A stretch of 64,000 nucleotides of DNA from Mycobacterium terramassiliense (GTDB taxonomy: Bacteria > Actinomycetota > Actinomycetes > Mycobacteriales > Mycobacteriaceae). The notes below the pieces were generated by a model. The model worked only from the letters and a program-made list of their open reading frames with translations. It was not told the DNA's origin and searched no databases. The stretch is from positions 416,524-480,523 of the forward strand of contig NZ_LT717699.1 of the NCBI RefSeq assembly GCF_900157385.1, written 5' to 3'. Each line of letters begins with the position of its first letter. The stretch's first letter is position 1. Shown here piece after piece: positions 18,221-27,718 of this stretch. The translations under genes were made by a program, and so were the position numbers.

Positions 18221-19570
18221 CTAGAGGTCGCGCAGCAGCCTGCCCAGGATGTCGATCCCCTCGATCAACAGCTCGTCGCTGATGGTCAGCGGCGGCAGCA
18301 GCCGGATGATGTTGCCGAACATTCCGCACGTCAACACGATCACGCCGGCCGCGTGGGCCGCCGTGGACAGCCGCTTGGTCAGGTCCGCATCGGGCTCGGC
18401 GGTTCCCGACTTCACCAGCTCGAGGGCGATCATGGCGCCCCGGCCGCGCACGTCGCCGATCCGGTCATCGCCGGCCTGCAGGCGCAGCAGCGGTTCGGTG
18501 ATCAGCCGTTCCAGTTGCCGCGCCCGCTCGACCAGTCCGTCACTCTCGATGGTTGCGATGGTGGCCAGCGCCGCCGCGCACGCGACCGGGTTTCCGCCGA
18601 ACGTGCCGCCCAAACCGCCGACGTGCGATGCGTCCATGATTTCCGCGCGCCCGGTGACCGCCGACAGCGGCAGTCCGTCGGCGATGCCCTTGGCGGTGCA
18701 GATCAGGTCCGGCACCAGACCTGCTGGCCCCTCGTGCTCGCAGGCGAACATCGCGCCGGTGCGCGCGAAGCCGGTCTGCACCTCGTCGGCGATGAACACC
18801 ACGTCGTTGCGGCGGCACCAGTCGAGCAGCGCGGGCAGGAATCCCTCTGCGGGAACGATGAATCCGCCTTCGCCGGCGATCGGCTCGATGATGACGGCCG
18901 CCAGGCTGTCGGCGCCGACCTGGTTTTCGATGATGCCGATCGTGCGCGCGGCGGCCTTCTCGCCGTCGGTGGCGAGCTCCTTGTCGTGCAGCCCGTCCCG
19001 GTAGGGGTAGGACAGCGGCGCCCGGTACACCTCCGGCGCGAACGGGCCGAAGCCGCTCTTGTAGGGCATGGATTTGGCGGTGAGCGCCATCGCCAGGTTG
19101 GTGCGCCCGTGATAGGCGTGGTTGAACGCCACCACCGCGGGCTTGCGGGTGTAGGCCCGGGCGACCTTGACGGCGTTCTCGACGGCCTCGGCGCCGGAGT
19201 TGAACAACACCGAGCGCTTCCCGCCCGAGCCCGGGGTGATCCGGTTGAGCTCCTCGGCGACGGCGATGTACTCCTCGTACGGGGTCACCATGAAGCAGGT
19301 GTGGGTGAAGTCGTCCACCTGCGCGCGCACCGCGTCCACGACGCGGGGCGACGAGTTGCCGATCGTGGTGACGGCGATGCCGGAACCCAGGTCGATGAGC
19401 CGGTTGCCGTCGACGTCCTCGACGATCCCGCCGCCGGCGCGCGCGACGTACACCGGCACGGAGACGTTGACCCCGCCCGAGACCGCGGCGGCCCGGCGCT
19501 TGTTCAGCTCCAGCGATGTGGGACCGGGGATTTCGGTGACCAGCTGGCGGCTCTGTTCGAGGCTGGCCAC
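18221..19570 (-). CDS. gabT: 4-aminobutyrate--2-oxoglutarate transaminase GabT
   Basis: A class III PLP-dependent aminotransferase of 449 residues, converting GABA and 2-oxoglutarate to succinate semialdehyde and glutamate. It shows I-A-D-E-V-Q-T-G-F-A-R-T-G, the PLP lysine in I-C-T-A-K-G-I-A-D-G-L-P-L-S, and N-S-G-A-E-A-V-E-N-A-V-K for the phosphate site. It begins about 110 bases from the divergent yajC. Its neighbour car handles acids and aldehydes, so a joint role in aldehyde or GABA metabolism is possible but unproven. Ornithine or other omega-amino acid use cannot be excluded. Confidence 0.93.
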   Translation of the reverse strand: MASLEQSRQLVTEIPGPTSLELNKRRAAAVSGGVNVSVPVYVARAGGGIVEDVDGNRLIDLGSGIAVTTIGNSSPRVVDAVRAQVDDFTHTCFMVTPYEEYIAVAEELNRITPGSGGKRSVLFNSGAEAVENAVKVARAYTRKPAVVAFNHAYHGRTNLAMALTAKSMPYKSGFGPFAPEVYRAPLSYPYRDGLHDKELATDGEKAAARTIGIIENQVGADSLAAVIIEPIAGEGGFIVPAEGFLPALLDWCRRNDVVFIADEVQTGFARTGAMFACEHEGPAGLVPDLICTAKGIADGLPLSAVTGRAEIMDASHVGGLGGTFGGNPVACAAALATIATIESDGLVERARQLERLITEPLLRLQAGDDRIGDVRGRGAMIALELVKSGTAEPDADLTKRLSTAAHAAGVIVLTCGMFGNIIRLLPPLTISDELLIEGIDILGRLLRDL

Positions 19571-19682
19571 GACGTCCTCCTCACCGCGGCGCGGCTGTCA
19601 CGTCGCCGCTCAAGCCTATCCGCTACGGCGCGAGGGAGCGGGGTCAGTAGGTGGCGACCTGCGGTGCTGGCAGACTGGCCGC

Positions 19683-20000
19683 ATGGAAAGCTTGATCCTG
19701 TTCTTGCCGTTCGTGATCATCATGATCGGCGTCATGTACTTCGCGTCGCGTCGCCAGCGCCGGGCGATGCAGGCCACCATCGACCTGCAGGATTCGTTGC
19801 AGCCAGGCGACCGGGTGCACACCACGTCCGGGTTGCAGGGCACCATCGTCGCGATCACCGAGGACACCGTCGACCTGGAGATCGCGCCCGGCGTGCTGAC
19901 GACATGGATGAAGCTGGCCGTGCGCGACAAGATCCTGCCCGACGACCCCACAGACCAGGACTTGGAAGAATCCGAGGGACTGACCGACCCGGGCCGATAG
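19683..20000 (+). CDS. yajC: Preprotein translocase subunit YajC
   Basis: YajC is the small accessory subunit of the SecDF-YajC complex. The ATG at 19683 gives 105 residues: one N-terminal membrane helix (L-I-L-F-L-P-F-V-I-I-M-I-G-V), then a basic cytosolic segment R-R-Q-R-R-A-M and the conserved L-Q-P-G-D-R-V-H-T-T-S-G-L-Q-G core, ending in an acidic tail. secD follows 60 bases downstream with its own possible -10. The open frame extends upstream through the gabT antisense, but only this start fits the family. Confidence 0.95.
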   Translation: MESLILFLPFVIIMIGVMYFASRRQRRAMQATIDLQDSLQPGDRVHTTSGLQGTIVAITEDTVDLEIAPGVLTTWMKLAVRDKILPDDPTDQDLEESEGLTDPGR

Positions 20001-20012
20001 GCCCGAGACACG

Positions 20013-20018
20013 TAGGCT
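20013..20018 (+). promoter_or_regulatory. Possible -10 element (TAGGCT) for secD
   Basis: TAGGCT lies 42 bases upstream of the secD GTG, in the yajC-secD gap, and matches the -10 form seen upstream of ruvC and alaS. No clear -35. Confidence 0.35.
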
Positions 20019-20060
20019 CTGTCAGGGCAAGAAACCGATTCTCAAGGAGATACGAGGAAC

Positions 20061-21780
20061 GTGGCATCGTCTTCGGCGCCGGTGCACCCTGCCCGCTACC
20101 TGTCGGTTTTCCTGTTGCTGCTGGTCGGCGTCTACCTGCTGGTGTTTCTCACCGGCGACAAGCGGGCCGCGCCGAAGCTCGGCATCGACCTGCAGGGCGG
20201 CACCCGCGTCACGCTGACCGCCCGCACGCCGGACGGCTCGCGGCCGAGCCGGGAGGCCCTGGCGCAGGCGCAGCAGATCATCAGCGCGCGGGTGAACGGG
20301 CTCGGCGTGTCCGGTTCGGAGGTCGTGGTCGACGGCGACAACCTGGTGATCACCGTGCCCGGCAGCGACGGCAGCGAGGCGCGCAACCTCGGACAGACCG
20401 CACGGCTCTACATCCGGCCGGTGCTGAACTCGATGCCGGCGCAGGCCGCTCAGCCCAAGCCCCCCGCCCAGGCGCCCCCGCCGGGCGCCTGGGCGGGGGG
20501 CTTGGGCTGAGCCACCGCCGCCGCCCGGCCAACCCGGCGCGCAACCGAGGCCCTACCCGCAGGACCCGCCGAGCCCGGCGCCGGGCCCCGCACCGGCACC
20601 CGCACCCGCACCGGCGGCGCCGCCGCCCGCGGCGCCCGCGCCGCCCGACCCGCGCAAGGACCTCGCCGACCGCATCGCCGAGGAGAAGGAGTGGCGGCAG
20701 AGCACCCGCCAGGGCATCCAGTACCTCGCGCTGCAGTTCCAGGCGACCCAGTGCGATAAGAAGGACGACATCCTCGCCGGCAACGACGACCCGGCCCTGC
20801 CGCTGGTGACCTGCTCGACCGACCACAAGGTCGCCTACCTGCTGGGTCCGTCGATCATCAGCGGCGACCAGATCGCGGACGCCACGGCGAGCCAGAACCA
20901 GCGCGGCCTCGGCTACGTCGTCGACCTGCAGTTCAAGCCCGCCGCGGCCAACACCTGGGCGGACTTCACCGCCGCCCACGTCGGCACCCAGACCGCGTTC
21001 ACGCTGGACTCCCAGGTGGTCAGCGCTCCGATGATCCAGGAGGCCATCCCCGGCGGGCGCACCCAAATCTCCGGAGGCCAGCCGCCGTTCAACGCCTCCA
21101 CCGCCAAGCAGCTGGCCAACGTCTTGAAATACGGGTCGCTGCCGCTGTCCTTCGAATCCTCGGAGGCCCAAACCGTCTCGGCGACACTGGGATTGACCTC
21201 GCTGCGGGCCGGCCTGCTCGCCGGCGCCATCGGCCTGGTTCTGGTGTTGGTGTACTCGTTGCTCTACTACCGCGTGCTGGGTTTGCTCACGGCGTTGTCG
21301 CTGAGCGCTTCCGGCGCAATGGTTTTCGCGATCCTGGTGATCCTGGGCCGCCAGATCAACTACACCCTGGACCTGGCGGGCATCGCGGGTCTGATCATCG
21401 GCATCGGCACCACCGCCGACTCGTTCGTGGTCTTCTTCGAACGCATCAAAGACGAGATACGAGAAGGCCGTTCGTTCCGGTCGGCGGTGCCGCGGGGATG
21501 GGTGCGGGCCCGCAAGACAATCGTGTCGGGCAACGCCGTCACCTTCCTGGCCGCCGCGGTGCTGTACGCCCTGGCGATCGGCCAGGTGCGGGGGTTCGCG
21601 TTCACCCTGGGCCTGACCACGATCCTCGACATCGTGGTGGTGTTCCTGGTGACCTGGCCGCTGGTCTACCTGGCCTCCAAGTCGTCCACGCTGGCCCAGC
21701 CCGCGTACAACGGCCTGGGGGCGGTGCAACAGGTCGCGCGCGAACGCCGGGCGGCGGACGTGAAGACGGGACGGGGCTAA
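20061..21780 (+). pseudogene. secD: secD, protein translocase subunit SecD, reading frame broken by an inverted duplication
   Basis: SecD, with SecF, uses the proton-motive force to help pull exported proteins through SecYEG. The N-terminal part (20061-20510, 149 codons) has the first membrane helix and the [10 protein letters not shown] motif, then stops at TGA. The rest continues in the next frame from about 20515 to 21780: a Pro/Ala linker, [10 protein letters not shown], the periplasmic domain ([10 protein letters not shown]) and five helices with [10 protein letters not shown]. Total span is 1720 bases, near the roughly 573 codons usual in mycobacteria. The break coincides with a perfect 30-bp inverted repeat. 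SecD matters greatly for growth, so a sequence error is more likely than a true loss. Confidence 0.85.
20448..20512. repeat. Perfect inverted repeat, 30-bp arms, 5-base spacer, inside secD
   Basis: The left arm is 20448-20477, the spacer CCGCC is 20478-20482, and the right arm 20483-20512 is its exact reverse complement. The left arm encodes normal SecD linker sequence ([11 protein letters not shown]). The right arm reads W-A-G-G-L-G-stop and causes the frame break. Confidence 0.95.
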
Positions 21781-21783
21781 CGC

Positions 21784-23034
21784 ATGACTTCCTCCAAGGC
21801 GTCCGAGGGCGCGGCCGAGCTGACCGGCGGCGCCCAGCCGCCCCACCACAACTTCATCTCCCGGCTCTATACGGGCACCGGCGCGTTCGAGGTGATCGGG
21901 CGCCGCAAGCTGTGGTACGGGATCAGCGGCGCGATCGTCGCGGTCGCGCTGCTCAGCATCGTCCTGCGGGGCTTCACCTTCGGGATCGACTTCAAGGGCG
22001 GCACCACGGTCTCGATGCCGCGGGGCAACGCGCAGACGGCCCAGGTGTCCGAGGTGTTCCGCAAGGCCATCGGCAAGGACCCGGAGTCGGTGGTCATCGT
22101 CGGCAACGGCGCCTCGGCGACGGTGCAGATCCGCTCGGAAACGCTGACCAACGACCAGACCACCAAGCTGCGCAATGCCCTGTTCGACGCGTTCCAGCCG
22201 AAGGGCAACGACGGCAAGCCCAGCAAGCAGGCCATCAGCGACTCGGCGGTGTCTGAGACCTGGGGCGACCAGATCACCAAGAAGGCGCTGATCGCGCTGG
22301 TGGTGTTCCTGGCGCTGGTCAGCCTGTACATCACCGTGCGCTACGAGCGCTATATGGCGATCTCCGCGCTGACCACCATGTGTTTCGACCTGACCGTCAC
22401 CGCCGGCGTGTATTCGCTGGTCGGCTTCGAGGTCAGCCCGGCCACGGTCATCGGCCTGCTGACCATCCTGGGCTTCTCGCTCTACGACACCGTCATCGTG
22501 TTCGACAAGGTCGAGGAGAACACCCGCGATTTCCAGCACACCAACCGGCGCACCTTCGCCGAGCACGCGAACCTGGCGATCAACCAGACCTTCATGCGCT
22601 CGATCAACACCAGCCTGATCGGCGTGCTGCCGGTGCTGGCGCTGATGGTCGTCGCGGTGTGGCTGCTGGGTGTCGGCACGCTGAAGGACCTGGCGCTGGT
22701 GCAGCTGGTGGGCATCCTGGTCGGCACCTATTCCTCGATCTTCTTCGCCACCCCGCTGCTGGTCACCCTGCGCGAACGCACCGAGCTGGTGCGCACCCAC
22801 ACGCGCCGGGTCCTCAAGCGGCGCAAGCCCTCCCACGAGTCGTCGCCCGAAGAGCCCGTCGAGGTGAGCTCGCAAGCCGTCGAAGTGGCCGAGACCGCCG
22901 AGACGCCCGAGGCGCCCGCGGAGACCGAGGCGGCCAGCAAGCCCGCGGCGAACAAGCCGGCGCCGGGCGCACGGCCGGTGCGCCCCACCGGAACCCGGCG
23001 CCCGAGCGGCAAGCGAAACGCCGGCCGGCGGTAG
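21784..23034 (+). CDS. secF: Protein translocase subunit SecF
   Basis: SecF pairs with SecD in the proton-driven export motor. The 416 residues include the first helix, F-G-I-D-F-K-G-G-T (the SecF form of the D/F motif), and five further helices with V-T-A-G-V-Y-S-L-V-G-F-E-V and L-T-I-L-G-F-S-L-Y-D-T-V-I-V-F-D-K-V-E-E-N. A long charged, Pro/Ala/Glu-rich C-terminal tail ends in R-N-A-G-R-R. It starts 3 bases after secD and the next gene starts 5 bases after it, so yajC-secD-secF-lipoprotein-apt is likely one unit. Confidence 0.96.
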   Translation: MTSSKASEGAAELTGGAQPPHHNFISRLYTGTGAFEVIGRRKLWYGISGAIVAVALLSIVLRGFTFGIDFKGGTTVSMPRGNAQTAQVSEVFRKAIGKDPESVVIVGNGASATVQIRSETLTNDQTTKLRNALFDAFQPKGNDGKPSKQAISDSAVSETWGDQITKKALIALVVFLALVSLYITVRYERYMAISALTTMCFDLTVTAGVYSLVGFEVSPATVIGLLTILGFSLYDTVIVFDKVEENTRDFQHTNRRTFAEHANLAINQTFMRSINTSLIGVLPVLALMVVAVWLLGVGTLKDLALVQLVGILVGTYSSIFFATPLLVTLRERTELVRTHTRRVLKRRKPSHESSPEEPVEVSSQAVEVAETAETPEAPAETEAASKPAANKPAPGARPVRPTGTRRPSGKRNAGRR

Positions 23035-23039
23035 CCCCG

Positions 23040-24674
23040 ATGGCCACCTGGTGTCGGCTCGGATTGGCCGGGCTCGTGGTGGCGGCTTTCGGGCTGACGG
23101 CCTGTTCGGGTAGCGCCGCCTCGAAGATCGATTACGTGGTCGACGGCCCGCTGGGCAGCTACAACACCAACACCGTCGCCGGTGCCGCCTCGGCGGGGGC
23201 GCAGGCGTTCGCCCGCACGCTCACCGGCTTCGGCTATCACGGCCCGGACGGGCAGGTCGTCGCCGACCACGACTTCGGGACGGTCTCGGTCGTCGGCGGG
23301 TCGCCGCTGGTGCTCGACTACCAGATCGCCGACAACGCCGTCTACAGCGACGGCAAGCCGGTGACCTGCGACGACCTCGTCCTGGCCTGGGCGGCGCAAT
23401 CCGGGCGGTTCCCCGGCTTCGACGCCGCCAGCCAGGCCGGTTACGTCGACATCGCCAACATCGAGTGCATCCCGGGACAGAAGAAGGCGCGGGTGTCCTT
23501 CGTCCCCGACCGCGGGGTCGTCGACTACAACCAGCTGTTCGGCGCGACCTCGATGATGCCGTCCCACGTCATCGCCGACGAGCTGAACGTGGACGTGACC
23601 GCCGCGCTGCTGAGCAACAACTCGCAGGTCGTGCAGCAGATCGCCAGGCTGTGGAACACCACCTGGGACCTCAAGCCCGGCCTGGACCTGAAGCGCTTCC
23701 CGTCGTCGGGGCCGTACAAGATCGAATCCATGCTCAGCGGCGGCGCCGTGGTGCTGGTCGCCAACGACCGCTGGTGGGGTCCCAAGCCGATCACCAAGCG
23801 CATCACCGTGTGGCCGCAGGGGCCCGATATCCAGGACCGGGTGAACAACCGCAGCGTCGACGTGGTCGACGTCGCGTCCGGCTCGTCCGGGACGCTGTCC
23901 ACCCCGGACAACTACGAGCGCACCGAGTCGCCCTCGGACGGCATCGCGCAGCTGATCTTCGCGCCACAGGGGCCCCTGGCGCAGCCCAAGGCCCGGCGCG
24001 CCGTCGCGCTGTGCACCCCGCGCGACACGATCGCGCACGACGCCGGGGTGGCGATCGCCAACACGCGCCTGCAGCCCGCCACCGACGACGCGATCGCCGC
24101 CGGTGAGGGCGCCGCCGAGGCCGGCCCGTTTGCCAAGGCGGACCCCGCCGCGGCCCGCGACGCGCTGGGCGGCGAACCGCTGCCCGTGCGGATCGGTTAC
24201 CAGGGGCCCAACGCGCGGCTGGCGGTGACCGTGGGGGTCATCACCAAGTCCTGCGCCGCGGCCGGGATCACCGTGGCCGACACCAAGCTGGACACCCCGG
24301 GGCCGCAGGCGCTGCGGGACGGCAAGATCGACGTGCTGCTGGCCAGCACCGGCGGGGCCAGCGGCAGCGGCTCGACCGGTTCCTCGGCGATGGACGCCTA
24401 CGACCTGCACAGCGGCAACGGCAATAACCTGTCCGGGTACTCGAATCCCCAGGTCGACACCGCGATCAGCGCGCTGGCCGTGTCCGCCGACCCCGCCGAG
24501 CGCGCCAGGCTGCTTACGCAGGCGGCTCCGATCCTGTGGGCCGACATGCCGACCCTGCCCCTGTACCGCCAGCAGCGCACGCTGCTGAAGTCGAAGAAGA
24601 TGTACGCCGTGAGCAGGAATCCGACGCGCTGGGGCGTGGGCTGGAACATGGACCGATGGGCGCTGGTCGAGTGA
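23040..24674 (+). CDS. Extracellular solute-binding lipoprotein, family 5 (Rv2585c-like)
   Basis: A 544-residue lipoprotein. The signal sequence ends in the lipobox L-T-A-C with the lipidated cysteine at residue 22. The mature part resembles SBP_bac_5 (peptide- or nickel-binding) proteins: [18 protein letters not shown] near the N-terminus, and the C-terminal [12 protein letters not shown]. No ABC permease or ATPase is nearby, so its partner is elsewhere or it acts alone. It lies between secF and apt and overlaps apt by GTGA. The start is the ATG 5 bases after secF. Confidence 0.88.
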   Translation: MATWCRLGLAGLVVAAFGLTACSGSAASKIDYVVDGPLGSYNTNTVAGAASAGAQAFARTLTGFGYHGPDGQVVADHDFGTVSVVGGSPLVLDYQIADNAVYSDGKPVTCDDLVLAWAAQSGRFPGFDAASQAGYVDIANIECIPGQKKARVSFVPDRGVVDYNQLFGATSMMPSHVIADELNVDVTAALLSNNSQVVQQIARLWNTTWDLKPGLDLKRFPSSGPYKIESMLSGGAVVLVANDRWWGPKPITKRITVWPQGPDIQDRVNNRSVDVVDVASGSSGTLSTPDNYERTESPSDGIAQLIFAPQGPLAQPKARRAVALCTPRDTIAHDAGVAIANTRLQPATDDAIAAGEGAAEAGPFAKADPAAARDALGGEPLPVRIGYQGPNARLAVTVGVITKSCAAAGITVADTKLDTPGPQALRDGKIDVLLASTGGASGSGSTGSSAMDAYDLHSGNGNNLSGYSNPQVDTAISALAVSADPAERARLLTQAAPILWADMPTLPLYRQQRTLLKSKKMYAVSRNPTRWGVGWNMDRWALVE

Positions 24675-25213
24675 CGGGCGCCGGCGGCAGCACGCCGGTG
24701 GCCGACCTGATCGCGTCCCTGGCCCGGGATGTCGCGGATTTTCCGAAGCCCGGCGTCCAGTTCAAGGACCTCACCCCCGTCTTCGCCGACCGGGCCGGCA
24801 TGACGGCGGTCGTCGACGCGCTGATCGACGTCGCGTCCGGCGCGGACCTGGTGGCCGGCATCGACTCCCGCGGCTTCCTGGTGGCCGCGGCCGTCGCCGG
24901 CCGGCTGGGCACGGGGGTGCTGGCCATTCGGAAGTCCGGCAAGCTGCCACCGCCGGTGCACGCCGAGCAGTACGCCCTGGAGTACGGCACCGCCACCCTG
25001 GAGATCCCCGCCGACGGGATCGATTTGCGCGGCCGCGACGTTGTCATCATCGACGACGTGCTTGCCACCGGCGGCACCCTGGGCGCCGCCGCCCGGCTGC
25101 TGCACCGCGCCGGGGCCCACGTGCGCGCGGCCGCGGTGGTCATGGAACTGACCGCGCTGGGCGGTCGCGAGGCCATCGCGCCCCTGCCCGTGTTCAGCCT
25201 GAGCACGGCCTAG
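24671..25213 (+). CDS. apt: Adenine phosphoribosyltransferase
   Basis: Apt salvages adenine to AMP using PRPP. The GTG at 24671 overlaps the lipoprotein stop and yields 180 residues, the usual size. The PRPP-binding motif [13 protein letters not shown] and the N-terminal [14 protein letters not shown] are typical. The frame is open further upstream inside the lipoprotein gene, but that part is unrelated. The order apt-rel is conserved widely in bacteria. Confidence 0.95.
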   Translation: MTGAGGSTPVADLIASLARDVADFPKPGVQFKDLTPVFADRAGMTAVVDALIDVASGADLVAGIDSRGFLVAAAVAGRLGTGVLAIRKSGKLPPPVHAEQYALEYGTATLEIPADGIDLRGRDVVIIDDVLATGGTLGAAARLLHRAGAHVRAAAVVMELTALGGREAIAPLPVFSLSTA

Positions 25214-25230
25214 CCATCGCACATAAGCGA

Positions 25231-25236
25231 TATCCT
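25231..25236 (+). promoter_or_regulatory. Possible -10 element (TATCCT) for rel
   Basis: TATCCT lies 20 bases upstream of the rel GTG in the 43-base gap after apt. It fits the TANNNT pattern; no -35 is evident. Confidence 0.3.
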
Positions 25237-25256
25237 CGAGGTCGGAGGTGACCAAC

Positions 25257-27605
25257 GTGGCTGACGAGAAGAGCGCGGCGCCGGCCCTCGACGCGCCCGC
25301 GGACGTCACCCAACCCCTGCTGGTCGGGGAGCCGCCGGTCGAGAAGACGAGCGCCTCGCGGCGGGTCCGGGCCCGGCTTGCCCGCCGGATGACGGCCCAG
25401 CGCAGCACGCTGAACCCCGTGCTCGAGCCGCTGGTCGCGGTGCACCGCGAGGTCTACCCCAAAGCGGATTTGTCGATACTGCAACGCGCCTTCGAGGTCG
25501 CCGACCAGCGGCACGCGACCCAGTTGCGCCACTCCGGTGACCCCTACATCACCCACCCGCTGGCCGTCGCCAACATCCTGGCCGAATTGGGCATGGACAC
25601 CACCACTTTGGTGGCCGCGCTGCTGCACGACACCGTCGAGGACACCGGCTACACGCTCGAGGCGTTGAGCGAGGAATTCGGCGAGGAGGTCGGCCACCTC
25701 GTCGACGGCGTGACCAAGCTGGACCGGGTGGTGCTGGGCAGCGCCGCCGAGGGCGAGACCATCCGCAAAATGATCACCGCCATGGCCCGCGACCCGCGGG
25801 TGCTGGTGATCAAGGTCGCCGACCGGCTGCACAACATGCGCACCATGCGCTTCCTGCCGCCCGAAAAGCAGGCGCGAAAGGCCCGCGAGACGCTGGAAGT
25901 CATTGCGCCCCTTGCCCATCGGCTGGGCATGGCCAGCGTCAAGTGGGAGCTGGAGGACCTGTCCTTCGCGATCCTGCACCCCAAGAAGTACGAGGAGATC
26001 GTACGGCTGGTCGCCGGCCGCGCGCCGTCGCGGGACACCTACCTGGCCAAGGTCCGCACCGAGATCATCAACACGCTGAACGCGTCGAAGATCAAGGCGA
26101 CCGTGGAGGGCCGGCCCAAGCACTACTGGTCGATCTACCAGAAGATGATCGTCAAGGGACGCGACTTCGACGACATCCACGACCTGGTCGGCATCCGCAT
26201 CCTGTGCGATGAGATCCGGGACTGTTACGCCGCTGTCGGCGTGGTGCATTCGCTGTGGCAGCCGATGGCCGGGCGGTTCAAAGACTACATCGCCCAGCCC
26301 AGATACGGGGTGTATCAGTCGCTGCACACCACCGTCGTCGGGCCGGAGGGCAAGCCGCTGGAAATCCAGATCCGCACCCGCGACATGCACCGCACCGCCG
26401 AATACGGCATCGCCGCACACTGGCGCTACAAGGAAGCCAAGGGCCGCAACGGGGTTCCGCACCCGCACGCCACCGCCGAGATCGACGACATGGCCTGGAT
26501 GCGCCAACTGCTCGACTGGCAGCGGGAGGCGGCAGACCCCGGCGAGTTCCTGGAGTCGCTGCGGTACGACCTTGCGGTCCAGGAGATCTTCGTCTTCACG
26601 CCCAAGGGCGACGTCATCACGCTGCCGACGGGGTCGACGCCGATCGATTTCGCGTACGCCGTGCACACCGAGGTCGGCCACCGCTGCATCGGCGCGAGGG
26701 TCAACGGCCGCCTGGTGGCGCTGGAACGCAAGCTCGAAAACGGGGAAGTCGTCGAGGTTTTCACCTCCAAGGCGCCCAATGCGGGGCCGTCGCGGGACTG
26801 GCAGCAGTTCGTGGTGTCGCCGCGGGCCAAGGCGAAGATCCGGCAGTGGTTCGCCAAGGAGCGGCGTGAAGAGGCGCTGGAGGCCGGCAAGGAGGCGATG
26901 GCCCGCGAGGTGCGGCGCGGCGGACTTCCGTTGCAGCGCTTGGTCAATGGCGAGTCGATGGCCGCGGTGGCCCGCGAGCTGCACTACGCCGACGTGTCGG
27001 CGCTCTACACCGCGATCGGTGAGGGGCATGTGTCGGCGAAGCACGCCGTGCAGCGGCTGCTGGCCGAACTCGGCGGCATCGACCAGGCCGAGGAGGAACT
27101 CGCCGAGCGGTCCACGCCGACCACGATGCTGCGCCGCCCGCGCAGCAGCGACGATGTCGGGGTGTCGGTCCCCGGCGCCCCGGGTGTGCTGACCAAGCTG
27201 GCCAAGTGCTGCACCCCGGTGCCCGGCGACCAGATCATGGGGTTCGTCACCCGCGGCGGCGGGGTCAGCGTGCACCGCACCGACTGCACCAACGCCGCGT
27301 CGCTGCAACAGCAGTCCGAGCGCATCATCGAGGTGCTGTGGGCGCCGTCGGCGTCGTCGGTGTTCCTGGTCGCCATTCAGGTCGAGGCGCTCGACCGGCA
27401 CCGGCTGCTGTCGGACATCACCCGGGTGCTCGCCGACGAGAAGGTCAACATCCTCTCGGCGTCGGTCACCACCTCGGGTGACCGGGTCGCGATCAGCCGG
27501 TTCACCTTTGAGATGGGCGACCCCAAGCACCTCGGGCATCTGCTCAACGTGGTGCGCAACGTCGAAGGCGTGTACGACGTCTACCGGGTGACCTCGGCGG
27601 CTTAA
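25257..27605 (+). CDS. rel: Bifunctional (p)ppGpp synthetase/hydrolase Rel
   Basis: Rel makes and degrades (p)ppGpp in the stringent response. The GTG at 25257 follows GGAGGTGA by 5 bases and gives 782 residues, close to the 790 I recall for M. tuberculosis. Domains in order: HD hydrolase ([10 protein letters not shown] and D-R-L-H-N-M-R-T-M), synthetase ([14 protein letters not shown] and Y-Q-S-L-H-T-T-V), TGS ([12 protein letters not shown]), a zinc-finger-like segment with C-C-T-P-V-P-G-D, and a C-terminal ACT domain. Both catalytic domains look intact. It lies after apt and ends about 110 bases before the accessory cyclase gene. Confidence 0.97.
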   Translation: MADEKSAAPALDAPADVTQPLLVGEPPVEKTSASRRVRARLARRMTAQRSTLNPVLEPLVAVHREVYPKADLSILQRAFEVADQRHATQLRHSGDPYITHPLAVANILAELGMDTTTLVAALLHDTVEDTGYTLEALSEEFGEEVGHLVDGVTKLDRVVLGSAAEGETIRKMITAMARDPRVLVIKVADRLHNMRTMRFLPPEKQARKARETLEVIAPLAHRLGMASVKWELEDLSFAILHPKKYEEIVRLVAGRAPSRDTYLAKVRTEIINTLNASKIKATVEGRPKHYWSIYQKMIVKGRDFDDIHDLVGIRILCDEIRDCYAAVGVVHSLWQPMAGRFKDYIAQPRYGVYQSLHTTVVGPEGKPLEIQIRTRDMHRTAEYGIAAHWRYKEAKGRNGVPHPHATAEIDDMAWMRQLLDWQREAADPGEFLESLRYDLAVQEIFVFTPKGDVITLPTGSTPIDFAYAVHTEVGHRCIGARVNGRLVALERKLENGEVVEVFTSKAPNAGPSRDWQQFVVSPRAKAKIRQWFAKERREEALEAGKEAMAREVRRGGLPLQRLVNGESMAAVARELHYADVSALYTAIGEGHVSAKHAVQRLLAELGGIDQAEEELAERSTPTTMLRRPRSSDDVGVSVPGAPGVLTKLAKCCTPVPGDQIMGFVTRGGGVSVHRTDCTNAASLQQQSERIIEVLWAPSASSVFLVAIQVEALDRHRLLSDITRVLADEKVNILSASVTTSGDRVAISRFTFEMGDPKHLGHLLNVVRNVEGVYDVYRVTSAA

Positions 27606-27718
27606 CGCCAACGCTAAAGACGGCGCCCGAATGCATCGCTTCATTAACGGTGTTGTTCGCCGCCAAACGCCTTATTCTTGGCGGATCGGGGGCCGGACCG
27701 CGGATCGGTGGTGTTCGG

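Noticed and set aside
24536..24670. Longer apt start inside the lipoprotein gene.
   Set aside because: The upstream codons are antisense-like and unrelated to Apt; the GTGA-overlap start gives the normal length.
25194..27644. Long open frame antisense to rel; similar ones lie opposite alaS (58758-61100) and mltG/ruvX (61900-63717).
   Set aside because: No domain or signal is recognisable, and the opposite strand encodes a well-supported conserved protein in each case.
27660..27684. CCGCCAA...TTGGCGG hairpin downstream of rel, considered as a terminator.
   Set aside because: Only a 7-bp stem with an 11-base loop and no T run; too weak to call.
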